A DNA stretch of 64,000 bases from Orbicella faveolata (GCF_002042975.1 NW_018149775.1:661373-725372), one strand, 5' to 3'. Shown: positions 10,901 through 21,834, counted from the stretch's first letter. A program made the numbers and translations. Notes: generated by a model not told the origin, from the letters alone.

Positions 10901-13900
10901 GCTCTTTCGAGTGCGGTCTACTAGCGCGGACTTCTTTCTTGAACAGCAGCTGGTAATCGAGCTTATTTCGTTTTAAGTGGTATCTTTTAAGGATCAAATA
11001 AAGCTCGAGCTACGCTCAGATTGGTCTCCTTTAGGGGTTTAGTTTAAATCTTCCGACGAGCATCCCGACCCTTTCATATGGGAACCCCCCCCCCCGGGAA
11101 AATTTGATCCTGAGCAGAAGTGCATATGCAGGAGAGTTCTTCTCCGATGTTGTTCTTGGACCATTAGATTTCGTCAGGAGCCCATATAATGGGCTCCTGA
11201 TTTCGTGAGTGCGTTATTTATAGACCAGAACATCATAGCCAGAAATTTCCATCACTAACTCATTGGATCTTGGCCACTTTGATCCACGTTAGCTATTTTT
11301 GAACGAAATTTTGCTGACTTCTTATAACACAGTAATAACCATATTAGCTTATTTTGATATTGTAAATAACTTATCAGGTCTCCAGTTAGCAAAAATGCTA
11401 AATCCCTCAACACGGAAATAAGTTTTTGTTCGTTTGCTTCTTTGTTTACTTCTCGCTGACCAGACTCTTTCGTGAGTCTTTCCTCCTCCAGCGTAATTAG
11501 CAAAAAACTATTATTTTTTACTTATTTTTTTTTTCACGTTTGTTGATTTGCAGTGGAATGACTCGGCAGTGTCGCATTTAACAGGAAATATCGTTGTTAT
11601 TAACGTTTCGTGCAAAGAGAAAGGGTCGAAAGGAAAATACTTCACTTCATGCTTCATGTTTAAGACTGCTGGAACTCACGTAGGTAAGCAAAAGTAGAAA
11701 CAAACAGAGATCACTGGAGTACAGAACATACCGATGGTATACTTAAGAACATTTATCAGCAAATACTAAGTTTAAAATTTTTGAGTTAGCCAAGGTGAAT
11801 GAAAGAAAGAAGCCACCATATTGTCATATAAGCTAATCAGACTCTATAAGAGTTACGTTTATATATGTATATTGCTTCTTCCATGAAATCATGTTTTCGA
11901 GGCTGTGCACAAGAGATAAATATAATGTACTTGTATACAAAAATACAGTTTATGGAAGAAGACAGTTAGCTGTTAGGGATTAAATAATTTTCTGTTTCAA
12001 CCATCTTAAGAGACAAAAACATTGGCAACAACAACAAAACCAGCGACCACAAAACCAACAACAAGGAAACCAGCAACCGCAAAACCAACGACAGCAAAGC
12101 CAGCACTGCCACCTACAACAACGAAAAAAACAACAACAAAGTCAGAGAAAACAAACCCAACAACGACAGCAAACCCGGCAACAACAAAACCATCAACAAA
12201 AATAACAACAAAACCAGCAATAACAACAACAATAGCAATAATAACAACAAAGCCAGTGACAGCTAAACTATGGACAACAGCAGCAGCGACAACGAAAGAA
12301 TCGACAACAGAAATCTATTCACGAACGAAACCAATCACAAGAACAACGAACCCATTCAGCGACACAACATCAAAAGAGATAGAAACCACGTCGCTAACTG
12401 AAACTGAACCTGAACAGAAATCCAGCGAAATCACCATGACAACCACGGAGTGGCGCAGCCCTGGTAAAGACAAGATCTTAGACACGTCACGTGATCATAG
12501 TAGCAGCAGAAGCACAACAGTTGTCGTTGTGTCCGTGCTGTGTACGCTTGTGGCGCTCGCTGCCTTGTCCTTCATGACAGTATACCTCTTGAGAAAGTGG
12601 AAAAGACCGTAAGTATGCACACCTGCTACGCAACGCTTTCGAGTGGTATACCATGAAATATCACACAGGTCACTTGAATTTTCTCGGTATACATGCGGAC
12701 CTCTTGGCGTGTGTACACCACGTATACCAAGAAAATACAAGTGGCAAGTGGGATATTTCATGGTATACCACGAGAGAGCGTTACATAACTATTTTATACC
12801 ACGCCATAGAAAATACAGTGGCCAACACAATCAATGCGACATACGCGCGGCGCATGATGGGAAGGGTAGATGTGATACCGTTGAATATACAACGGCTTTC
12901 CTGTATTCTGATTGGCTGTATTTTCTACGATATGGTATAAACATAATTTTTTTTTTACCTGAAGAGAGGAATGTACAGGGGAAATCGTCTTATAAGCACT
13001 GCAAATGAGCGCCTCAAAAGTTATGACGTTGTCATGATGTCACAAGGGTGCGTCAGCTTACTATCAGTGGCCCACTCAGTTTTGTTAAGTAAAAAGTCCG
13101 ACAGACATAAATGGAAATGAAAATATTCCCAAGATGAGCCGGGTTGTTTCGGTAAAACAAACGCCATTCCTAATCAGCAGGCCTATAACATTGCGTTCAG
13201 ATTCCTTTTGGAATTATGACATCGACGCTGTGGTTTTTCTTTGTTCATAGTTGACAAACAGACGCTACGGAAATAACCGTTTCTCCCTTTTACCACCGCC
13301 TAAGGTTTACCACGAAAACACTGAGACATCGAACAGTAGAAATTATTCCAGTGAAAAATTTGAGACTTGAGACTGGAATGATTGGTTATGAGTGTCAAGG
13401 GCTGAGGGAGTAAAAGAAAATGTATATTTCCTTGAACTGATAATTTCCTTTTTCGCCAGGAAAAAAGCCATAATCAACAGTGTTAGTAACAATCACAGTA
13501 AGTGTATCTTTTTGTCCCTAAGATATATCTAATAAAACAACTTTATCTGCATAAAAAATACATAAATATCTACATGCAAATAGGGTGCCAGACCTTAATC
13601 CTCATATAAAGCTGACCCCCTTAATTCACATATATAAACAACATATATAATTCTAAAGAATTCTTTTAAGATGTTGTCAGTATTGTCTGTTCAATATAAA
13701 AAGTAAACTTCTTTATTGATGTTAACTAAGGCTTGGATGGGATGCCGAGAAACCGCTTTGGACGTGTTTATAAAGGGTTGGACTGGACCAAGTATAAACA
13801 AACACACATAAAAGAAACTACTTTTAGTGCGCACGCTCCAAAACCGCCGACAATACGCAACAGACTGAACCAGAAGTCTGAACCAGAAGTTAAGTCTCTC

Positions 13901-15275
13901 TGTTTTAAAGGAACTAGGGGACCGACATCGTATCTTGAAAACATTGGCCAGCTGTTTGTGTCCAATAATCCATCTTAATAGCTTAATCTTCCTTAGTTGT
14001 AACTATCCTCGTTGTGTTCTTTGTTATTGTCGGGTTTCTATTACATTTCTACCTTAATAGATCAGAAAAAATGGCTCAGGATATTGTGATATATATACTG
14101 CTTCATTGTCTAGGGATAGGGTATATGGTCATTATAAAAGCGAATTTTATACTTTGCTGCAGATCTTGATGGTAATAGTGTCAGCATCCTCTATGATTTC
14201 TCTCTTACAGTCGACAAACCGGAAAATCACGTTTATCAGACCCAAGACAATGTTTACCAACTCCTGAGGTATGACGGGAAATCAAATGCACAAGGACAAT
14301 GGGAACCTCCTGCGTACCAGGGTCTCGCAAAGGGTACATTCGAGGGAAACTGGGGCGAAGGAGAAGTTTATACCAACCCATCAATGTATCAAGACCTTAA
14401 GACAAATGACGCAGCTTCTAATGGAGAATACTTACCGGCTTATCACCCTCTAATGAAGTCTACGGTATGCGACTCCATTCTAATCAAATTCTGCTTAATT
14501 GTGTCTATACATTTCTCACCGTACTATTTTAAAGGCTTTAGCCAATCGTCACAACTGTAAACAACACAACCAGGGCAGTAGCCAGAATAAATTATGACTG
14601 AGGCGATGTCCATGGTTTAATTCTCTTCCTAGGTGTTAATGGTGTTTATGACGACTTAAGCAACAACAAACAAAACGAAAAACAATGACTGAGGCAAGTG
14701 CCTCGGTTTGCCTGTTACCAGCTACGGCCCTGACAGAAAGAGCCAATGAGAACTAAACAAGTGCACGTAACTAGCGTCAAGCGCGGGAAAATTGTGCGGG
14801 AAACCGCGATCGATCAATCACGCAAGTCATAAGAGGTTTTGATTTTTGTGACGGCCTCTGCTTTCGTAAACAGAGACTTGGGGTTTTTTTAAACCAATAA
14901 CAGTGCAGTGAAGTAAAGGCAGTTGAAAGAGGTTCCAGATAGACTTGAAAGGAAGAAAACAAACCAATGAGTTTGTTTGCTCCAATCGTAGATCTCAGAA
15001 ATCGTAAAACCGAAGCATACCCAAGTGCATTGTACTTTCAGCTGTTGAGCAGTCAATTGAAATCGCTCATCTCTATATAATTTGCTTAAGACTAGGGTCA
15101 CCCAAAACTTTTTCTATGATCTAATTTTTATCTTATTTGACTTCATATTAAGATGGAGAATGTCCCTGAATATGACTGCGGATACTTGGTGTTGGTTGGA
15201 GAGCATGACAAACAACAAGATACCGCTGACCTAGAGGACCCATATTATTTCAAAGTTGAACAGACAATTGAGTAA
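8000..15275 (+). CDS. Receptor A: type I membrane protein, mucin-like stalk, YxxL tail
   Basis: Seven coding exons join in frame: 8000-8342, 10262-10563, 11554-11683, 12011-12608, 13460-13497, 14211-14464, 15153-15275. All have GT/AG borders and phases 1,0,1,2,1,0, giving about 595 residues. The ATG at 8000 is chosen because a signal peptide (residues 1 to about 22) follows directly. A Cys-rich module (about 46-95) ends in CxC-x11-CVN. A Gly/Asp run (about 120-135) leads into a second module (to about 258). Residues 259-427 are a Thr/Pro/Lys mucin-like stalk. The membrane span is about 428-452, followed by RKWKR. The tail carries Y486QLL, Y506QGL, Y524TNP, Y530QDL, Y548HPL and Y566LVL, i.e. 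YxxL motifs plus one Grb2-type YxN. Exon order and motifs match gene B. No named family is recognised; surface signalling is inferred. Confidence 0.8.
8343..10261 (+). other. Intron 1 of receptor A
   Basis: A 1.9-kb intron (donor GTAGGTCA, acceptor TGTGTTAG). The part about 8930-9290, with 'ggtctgaaat' and 'gggtagggtttgggcac' words, looks like an old dispersed repeat. No exon is supported inside. Confidence 0.6.
10695..11090. mobile_element. Palindromic MITE in intron 2 of receptor A
   Basis: The left arm starts 'ggtctcctgtatgaaaaggt' (about 10699) and its degenerate complement ends in 'ctttcatatgggaacc' (about 11086). The arms stay partly complementary inward ('ggagtttaaatc' against 'gtttaaatcttcc'). 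No coding capacity. Confidence 0.6.
11172..11200. repeat. Short perfect hairpin
   Basis: TCAGGAGCCCAT and ATGGGCTCCTGA pair around a 3-base loop in intron 2 of receptor A. It is probably a transposon remnant. Confidence 0.5.
12631..12781. mobile_element. Foldback MITE in intron 4 of receptor A
   Basis: 'gtggtataccatgaaatatc' at the left end is the reverse complement of 'gatatttcatggtataccac' at the right, with a short centre. It begins about 23 bp after the donor of the transmembrane exon. The three frames over it are palindrome artefacts. Confidence 0.8.
12793..12940. mobile_element. Second foldback element in intron 4 of receptor A
   Basis: 'ttataccacgccatagaaaa' followed by 'tacag' (12793-12818) pairs imperfectly with 'ctgtattttctacgatatgg' followed by 'tataa' (12916-12940). 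It is immediately next to the previous foldback and shares the 'ggtata' terminal word, so the two may be one compound element. Confidence 0.55.
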
Positions 15276-15984
15276 AGTAGCAAAGTCAAGATTAAGAAAA
15301 CAAAGAACTGGCTCACAGAATAATCAAAATAATAAGAACAACTATATTATTGTGTCAAATCATTTAGCGCACTGTTCAGTTACGGTAATTGAGGACACCT
15401 AATTATAACTACATTACAACAATCATATAATATTGCACAAATGGTAAAATATAAAATGTAAGAATAGATAAAATAATAGCATCAGTAACTAGTTGTTACA
15501 TAGAAAAAAAGTCTTAACAAATATTGAGAAAACTCGACTTCTTCAGCACACCTCTTAAGAATGCCTACGGTTCAAGATATTTTATAAAGTGACTAAGTTT
15601 TGACAAAACAACGTGACCTAAATAGATTTTCTATTCTATTTTGCTTTGCTCAGCCGAAAACATTTCTATTATAGGTAAAGAAGACAAATAATATAACAAA
15701 TAGTAGAGGGAGCCTCCTGTTTGTCCTATGCTACTGTTCGAGACCTAGGTAAGACAAACTCTGAATTTCTAAAAGAATACTGGCTATTGTTATCACACGG
15801 TGGCACCAGATCGTCTTTCCAAAATCGAACACTCCTTGTGTATCAGAAACACTAAATTAATTAGTTGTACTTATTAAAACCGTTTTTTTTTTTTAGTTTA
15901 GTTTCATTTGTCATAACAGAGGACGGAACAAGAACATTATGACCACATATATTTGCATCGTCACAATGATTGAGAGGACACGCA
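15276..15984. other. 3' flank of receptor A, noncoding
   Basis: AT-rich DNA after the stop of gene A, with several AATAAT-like words but no clear AATAAA. No other gene is seen. Confidence 0.45.
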
Positions 15985-16060
15985 TTAGAGGATCCAGACC
16001 TTGAGCTAAGCGGGGGGAGGGGGGGTTGGGGGGATTGTTTTGCTTGCCCTGCCCCTCACC
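15985..16060. repeat. Dispersed-repeat fragment (GGATCCAGACCTTGAGC family)
   Basis: The word pair 'ggatccagaccttgagctaa' plus a G-rich run and 'ttgcttgccctgc' matches 495-531 and 880-950 in the same order, so this is a third copy of that repeat. Confidence 0.65.
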
Positions 16061-16481
16061 TAGATCCACCAATGACACGTAATGATATTTTGGGGTATAT
16101 TGGGATTTGCGTTAGCTAACCAAGTTCGGGAGCTAGATAAAAGTTTCTGTAACAACAAGCAGCTAACACTAGTACCCATGTATGGGATGGTTAGCATGCC
16201 TATTCAGCACAACCGATGTAACGTCATAAAATGAATGTTCCAAGCTCTGGTGGCACTACAAGTTCATTGAAACTTCACCGGAGACTATGGGGACAGAAGG
16301 TAGTTTTGTGAATTAACAGTAGCACATTAACAAGGTAGTTATTCTTCTACTGTCTCCAGAACGAACTTGAACTTTTTTTAATCAATCAACTAATACATTT
16401 CACATGTAGCATTCGGGTTGAATGAGATTAAAACATATGGAAAAAAGGTCTTAAAGAATGTCAAGAAAATCCCAGACACTG
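16061..16481. other. Noncoding DNA
   Basis: No gene or repeat boundary supported. Confidence 0.4.
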
Positions 16482-16973
16482 TAATGGAGAAGTTCACGCT
16501 CTAAAAGGCATTATGGGTAATCAGGGCAAAATTGCAAAGAAACAAAGCAAAGAAAAATTGCAAAGAAACAAAGCGACAAAATATACGTTTTTCTTCATAT
16601 TTCCGTTCCGAGTTTAATTTTCGAGAAGAAACTTTTACTGTAAATAGAGAAACCTCTTTTCTACATTTACTAGCGTTTTTGAGTCGATTGAGCTAGGCAT
16701 TAGCCTACTTATCAGAGTAACGGAGATGTTATTTTTGTGGCGACTTGATCAAATCATTCGGTTTTAACAGTAAAAAAAAAATTCGTACGCCCACAACAAT
16801 CACACGCTCGGCTCAAAAACGCTAATAACCTAGAAAAGGGGTTTTTGCGTCTACAGAACATGTTTCATCTCCAAATGTGAAATCAGGACGCAAACACAAA
16901 GATAAACATTTGTTTTATGACTTTTTTTGCCCTGATTACCCATAATGCCCCTTAGAGCGTGAACTCCTCTATT
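16482..16973. mobile_element. Long palindromic MITE abutting the GBP-like gene
   Basis: A 45-bp left arm around 'gttcacgctctaaaaggcat' and 'gggtaatcagggcaaa' is answered by its complement at about 16925-16971. Complementarity continues inward ('tagcgtttttgagtcg' against 'cggctcaaaaacgcta'). It ends 13 bp below the stop codon of the minus-strand GBP-like gene, so it probably lies inside that transcript's 3' UTR and could fold into a long hairpin. Confidence 0.8.
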
Positions 16974-16985
16974 GTTCCTCAGGTT

Positions 16986-18524
16986 TCATTCTTCATTTGA
17001 AAGACGAGGAAGATCTGCACTACATTGTAGACCTACGCTAAGTGGTCCAGCTGGGCTACCGAAGAAATAGCTTCCAAGGGCCGTTCCAAAAACTGTGCCG
17101 AGAAATCGCTCAAAGCTGCTTCCACCCGCACTCGCTTGAGCCTGCTGTAATTGAAGTTGGGAAATTTGCTGTGACTTCATTGCAGTTTCTTCTTCCAATC
17201 TTTTATTTAGCATTTGCAATTGTTCTCTTTTCTCAACTTCTTCACTGAGCTTTTCATCTTTGTCTTTCAAATCTTTTTGCCATTTGTCATGAGCGATTTT
17301 CATTTCTGTTGTTGTCTTCTTTAGTAACTCCTCCTGTTCGGCCGCTCTTTCTTTCATCTCTTTAATTTCAGCTGCCCTTTGCCTAGCTGCTAGCAGCTCT
17401 TTCTTCGCTGTCTCCACCTCTTCTGGTAAAGCGCACTTAATCTTGAACTCTGCCATCGTATTCTCCATATCAGCACCAAGTTCGCCCGCTATTTTATCCA
17501 AAACAGGTCGGACAATCTTGCCATAAGCGTCTGCGCAAATTTGTCTTTCCAACATGAGGTAGGCGTCGTTAAAATCCATCCAAGCATTATTGTTCATAGC
17601 GTGAAATAGTTCCTTCACAAACCTTGCAAGTGATTCCCCATCCATCAAGCGATTGCCCTTCAAAGATTTCTTTTGCGGGCTTTTTTTGAACTGCTCCACC
17701 AATGACAAGATCACTTTATGAAAATCAGTGTTCCTAAATTTGCGCATGTCTTTGAAAATCGTAATATCTTGAACGTACGGTATTTGATTTGCGGATATTT
17801 TGTCCCTCGAGAAATATTTCCCAATCGTTTTCCTCTCTTCCTCCATTCTGTCCTTGTTGTCCAAACTCAGGATAAAATCATGGATATATTCGTCCAGTGT
17901 GTATCCCGGTGGGGTTTCAAGTGCTCCACGCACCATTATACCCAGGTGTGGGAAATTGTCGAATCTCTCATCGGGGAATATCATTTCAGTGAGCCTCGAG
18001 ATGAAATACAAAAAATCTAGAACATGATTTTGCATCGTATCACGAGTAAATATGTGAACTGCTGACGACACAAGGGCGGTAAACATGCTTAAATGAGTCG
18101 TGACCGCATCGTCACCCAGATTAAGACCTTCCACATCAAGCAGGATTGCGTTACTCTCATCCGGGGTCTTGGCTGGAATTATCGCGGCCCAAACACCGTG
18201 CGTGACAGGAACCTTTGTATCGCCAGTCTCGAAGGTTTTCTGAAAGGCATGAAGGCTGTTTTCGTTCCAGAAATGACGAATAAGGTTTAACGTAGTCGAT
18301 TTACCAATTCTTGCATCTCCAACGGCGCTTACAACAACAATTGGTCCACGAAGCTTTGATATTTCGACCAAACAACGTGAATCAAGTACAAACTGCTTCG
18401 TCGTGAAGTTGTATTCGAGAAGTTGTTGAGCCTTTTGAGGTTTGAAAATTGTTGCCAGAGAACTCTTAAGGACGCAAACGGCCAGAAAAGCTAAAATACA
18501 GGCTCGAAGGAAACTCATCTTCAC
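16986..18524 (-). CDS. Guanylate-binding-protein-like large GTPase with signal peptide
   Basis: One uninterrupted 512-residue frame. Residues 1-24 are a hydrophobic leader like a signal peptide. The large-G domain follows: G1 GDARIGKST (69-77), G2 VTHGVW (107-112) and G3 DVEGL (130-134). GBPs and atlastins then have an RD motif that reads guanine; the aligned place (197-201) reads MVRGA, so aspartate is replaced by glycine. Helices lead to a Glu/Lys-rich coiled coil (about 360-465) and a Gly/Phe-rich end (about 474-498), without a prenylation CaaX box. Vertebrate GBPs are interferon-induced dynamin-like GTPases acting on membranes around pathogens; function here is inferred from family. A secretory leader and lack of introns are unusual and suggest a retrocopy or a lineage-specific branch. 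Confidence 0.88.
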   Translation of the reverse strand: MKMSFLRACILAFLAVCVLKSSLATIFKPQKAQQLLEYNFTTKQFVLDSRCLVEISKLRGPIVVVSAVGDARIGKSTTLNLIRHFWNENSLHAFQKTFETGDTKVPVTHGVWAAIIPAKTPDESNAILLDVEGLNLGDDAVTTHLSMFTALVSSAVHIFTRDTMQNHVLDFLYFISRLTEMIFPDERFDNFPHLGIMVRGALETPPGYTLDEYIHDFILSLDNKDRMEEERKTIGKYFSRDKISANQIPYVQDITIFKDMRKFRNTDFHKVILSLVEQFKKSPQKKSLKGNRLMDGESLARFVKELFHAMNNNAWMDFNDAYLMLERQICADAYGKIVRPVLDKIAGELGADMENTMAEFKIKCALPEEVETAKKELLAARQRAAEIKEMKERAAEQEELLKKTTTEMKIAHDKWQKDLKDKDEKLSEEVEKREQLQMLNKRLEEETAMKSQQISQLQLQQAQASAGGSSFERFLGTVFGTALGSYFFGSPAGPLSVGLQCSADLPRLSNEE

Positions 18525-18564
18525 TGATCAGCGGGAGAATCGAACTGACTGAAGCACACGAAAA

Positions 18565-18572
18565 AGGAAGTG
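18565..18572. promoter_or_regulatory. ETS-like site upstream of the GBP-like gene
   Basis: AGGAAGTG, an ETS/PU.1-type core, lies about 45 bp above the ATG on the plus strand of the promoter. This rests on a motif match only. Confidence 0.25.
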
Positions 18573-18598
18573 ATTTAATAGAAATAACTATGACAGCT

Positions 18599-18610
18599 GG
18601 GAAAAATCCC
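18599..18610. promoter_or_regulatory. NF-kB-like palindrome upstream of the GBP-like gene
   Basis: GGGAAAAATCCC lies about 75-85 bp above the start codon. A similar word, GGGAAAAACCCC, recurs at 18996-19007; both are preceded by 'tatgacagctg'. Immune GTPases are commonly controlled by NF-kB or IRF factors, so the match is suggestive but unproven. Confidence 0.35.
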
Positions 18611-19967
18611 TTTTTCCGAGAAAGCCCAGCGGCGGGGTAAAACATTTATGTCAACAATGACTTTTACTTTATCGTCTCAGCTTGGAATATATATATTTTC
18701 AGTGCCAAAAATCCGAGAACTAGTATTCATGATGTATTATACGATTTTTCTTGCTTTTTTCAAGTTTATACTCAATATTTCGTGACGCACATTGTGTGAC
18801 ATACCGTAATGTTCCTTTTTCTAACTGGGATAAATGCGCCTTTGGCGAATATTTTGCCATAAATATCGAACTGAACAAAGGAAAAAGCATTAAACGTAGT
18901 AAGTGAATATGTAATGAAACCCACCAAATTTATGCATTTTCGGTTTCAATTTTTGTTTAAAGTTTATGACAGCTGCGAGCCATGTGGCGATTGAAGGGAA
19001 AAACCCCGCTCTTTTATGTCACTCATTCAATACCATAGCGTTCTAGAAACAGAAAGATCCGGCCGATGAATCCGCCATCCAAGGGAAAAGAAAAGAAGAA
19101 AGGAAAAGAAAATAACTGGGAGAGATCCCTCCTTCGAGTTGGCCGCTTTACTTATGTGTAATTTTAGGATCCCCCTAGCCCCTACTTACCCCACCCCTCT
19201 GCCACTCACTCTTTTCCCGGATGCTACCCAGCATTCCACTCAAGGATCGGTTCATTCATCTTGGAAAGTTCATGCAGGTTACTTTCTTCGAATTGTTTAA
19301 TCACCTTTTTGTATTACTGCATATAACTTAAATGCAGGTCAACCTTAGTAGATATCGGAGCTGTGTTCTATGGAAGAGTTAAAGGTTGTAAAGGAGCTGA
19401 AAGAGGAAAGGAAGAAAAGGTAAGGTTCCCATTATGTAGCAACTTCAGAATACCCGTCTATTGGAAGGTAACGGTGTATCGTCGTCTTGTTGAATGTTTC
19501 CTTGAAAGTGTAGCCATTGTTATTCCAAGCATTTAGCGGTTCATTACTTTTTTAGTGGGGGTGGGTGAGCGAGGAGGAGGTGGTGGGGGGGTTGAGAGGG
19601 CAAGAATTTAATGGGTGTAAGAAAAGAAAATCATTAACCGAAGAATAACGTAGCCTGTGTCACAGGCGCCTGAATGTATGAGCTCATTAGCTCTTTTGCC
19701 ACCCAGAAATTTTACAGTTTTTAAAAGAGAATATCTCGTTGAATATTACACCCAAAGAGCTAAAACTTTCACCATGTATTAAGTTTCACTAGCTCTTTAG
19801 CTGCCTGGAGTCAATTTATATCTAACATGTTTCCTTCTGTACGCAAAGCCGTATGCCAATGAGAAAAAATGTAAGCAATGACGTCAGCATGAATCACCCC
19901 CTGCCTTCCCAGGGTTATGGGCATGCAATGCATGCAAAAAGTTATGGTGTAATATACCAAACACAAA
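18611..19967. other. Intergenic DNA upstream of the GBP-like gene
   Basis: No gene is supported. A splice-flanked segment at about 19339-19421 (acceptor AAATGCAG, donor GTAAGG) is open in one frame but too short to call. The rest is AT-rich with purine-rich patches near 19085-19110 and 19555-19600. Confidence 0.4.
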
Positions 19968-20083
19968 AGACTGTGTTTGACCACATTTCCAAACACTGAG
20001 AAGAGAGTTGAAAATATGACATGCAGTGGACTATTTTTGATGAACTTTGAGGTGTTTGTAAATGTGGTCAAACACTGTCTTGA
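19968..20083. mobile_element. Inverted-repeat element
   Basis: 'gactgtgtttgaccacattt' followed by 'ccaaacac' at the left pairs with 'gtgtttgtaaatgtggtcaa' followed by 'acactgtc' at the right, around a centre of about 45 bp. It is probably one end or a solo fold of a larger DNA transposon family. Confidence 0.65.
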
Positions 20084-20366
20084 GTGCTTGATTTATCCTC
20101 TTAATAACATCATTAAAATCTATGCTAACTAAGATCAGATATCCAAACAACGTTTCATATTAAAGAGAACAATTTGGGATGAATAGTGTGATAGTTTGTA
20201 CTAGTATGTAAATATGTAAGAAAACATTTTTAGCAATAAAATATTGCAAATGACCTGTACGAATAATTATATAATTTCTTTGATTTTATAATAAATAATC
20301 ACAAGGGAATGTCTGAGTCAGCTCTAAGGCTGCTTACTTAAAAAATGAATAGACAGTTCCACTTTG

Positions 20367-20488
20367 TTAAAATTCCCACTTAGGTGCTGAGGCTTGGGGG
20401 AATAAAACAAAAGAGATTATCTCTCAACCCTGATATTATTTCTTTTGTGTCATTCCCCTAAGCCTCAGTGCAAGGTTAGAATTTTAAT
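20367..20488. mobile_element. Palindromic MITE
   Basis: 'ttaaaattcccacttaggtg' plus 'ctgaggcttgggggaat' pairs with 'attcccctaagcctcag' and 'ttagaattttaa'. The element is 122 bp with no coding capacity. Confidence 0.7.
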
Positions 20489-21261
20489 ATATTGAAATTT
20501 GCTGATTGCCTGTTAACAGCTAATCTTGAGTTCGTATTTACTGAGCTAATCTTGAGCTAACACCCAGCCCATGCGTTGTGGGTACCTGGTGGGTTCCCCC
20601 CCCCCCCCCACTTTTTCTGTACATTTGTTAAAGGTTAACCCATCCCACTGTCATGGGTTCCCTGTGAGTTCCCTTGTGTACTTCCTCTTATGTGCACCAA
20701 AATCCAACATGCTCCCCATGCAGGCCTTGTGTCTCGCAGGAATGCGTATTCAACTGCGTTTTCTGAGCATTCCTTATGCGTTCCCTTGCGTTTCTGATTT
20801 GCTAGTTACCAGTCCGCCATGTGCCCTCTGTACCGCTATCGGGGATTTTGCCGCGTTTTGTGCGTGTTTGCTGTCTGTTCTCCATTCGTATCGTCGTGCA
20901 ATTTTATTACTTTCTCCCCTGCTTTGTCATGTGTCCCTCTGTATTCCCCGTACTTTCCATGTGCGTTCCCTTGTGTTACCCGTCCGTTCTTGCTAGTTGT
21001 ACCTTCGTTCGTTTCTCGTGCATTACCCATGCAGAGTGGCTGAAGTACTTTGTTCCTCCATGCGGACGAATATAAAAGAGACCAGTGTAATTTGTATTAA
21101 AAAAGACTTCCCGCGACAGCCTCAGTTGCAAGCTAGTTCCAGTCTATAAATGGTCTGCTTGGGAAGGGCCAGTGAGACTATGTAGCTGGAGGTCTCGGGT
21201 TCACTCTCGCCCTCCCACCCTCTAACCCTCGTAAAAAGCATCATATCGACAGAATCCTTTA
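20489..21261. other. Low-complexity C/T-rich intergenic DNA
   Basis: Repeated 'tgcgttcccttgcgt'-type words between 20570 and 21050 keep several frames open by composition alone. I see no gene. Confidence 0.5.
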
Positions 21262-21621
21262 GGACCTGTTTACAAGGAGGGAGGGTTACCGTAGCAAGCG
21301 GGTTAACCCTAGCTGGAGGGCAAAAGATAGCCCAGGTTTATATGCAAAATTTCACAGGTAGGGTAACCCTACAACCCGGAACAAGTTAATGCGCGGTTAC
21401 ACTCAAAGGGTCTGGAAACAATTAGAAAGTTAACCCGGGTAGGCGGGTTAACCCTACCTGGAGTGTATACAAGGGAAAAAGTTAACCCGCCTGCCAGGGC
21501 TAGCACGTAGATAGGGTAACCCGCCTACCCGGGTAACCCTAGCTGCCTTGTAAACACGATGAAGAAAAAAAGAGGAAATGTGTGAGTGCTAGGGTAACCC
21601 TCTCTCCTTGTAAACAGGCCC
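21262..21621. mobile_element. MITE with 30-bp TIRs and TTA target duplication
   Basis: The left end GGACCTGTTTACAAGGAG plus GGAGGGTTACC matches the reverse complement of the right end at about 21592-21621. TTA flanks both ends (21259-21261 and 21622-21624). The inside is made of many 'gggttaaccc'-like words in both orientations. No transposase. Confidence 0.8.
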
Positions 21622-21642
21622 TTAGACAGTGGGCTCTTGCTA

Positions 21643-21824
21643 GCCTCTTCCAGGCGTTCAGTCAGTTAGGGCGCAGCGCGAAAAATGGCCCACGAAAAAG
21701 TGGGGAGAAGGGTGGGGCGGGAAGGCGAGAGAATAAGAGAACGCTTTGTTCCCTCTTCTTACCAAGCCTCTCTTTCCTTTTCTCGCTCTGCGCCCCAACT
21801 AACTGAACGCGTGGAAGAAACTAA
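21643..21824. mobile_element. Foldback element with 10-bp target duplication (MULE-like)
   Basis: Inverted ends around 'cttccaggcgttcag' and 'ctgaacgcgtggaag' enclose about 180 bp. GCTCTTGCTA occurs directly outside both ends (21633-21642 and 21825-21834). Target duplications of 9-10 bp are typical of Mutator-like transposons, so I assign it there provisionally. Confidence 0.65.
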
Positions 21825-21834
21825 GCTCTTGCTA

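Noticed and set aside
12643-13008. Overlapping frames of 95-121 residues after the receptor A membrane exon
   Set aside because: They translate a foldback element and its neighbour; both strands are open because the DNA is palindromic.
19339-19421. Splice-flanked open segment upstream of the GBP-like gene
   Set aside because: Too short, low complexity (Lys/Glu/Gly), and no partner exon found.
20571-21075. Plus-strand frames of 74-141 residues
   Set aside because: Three overlapping frames are open because of C/T-rich repeated words. No motif or splice context.
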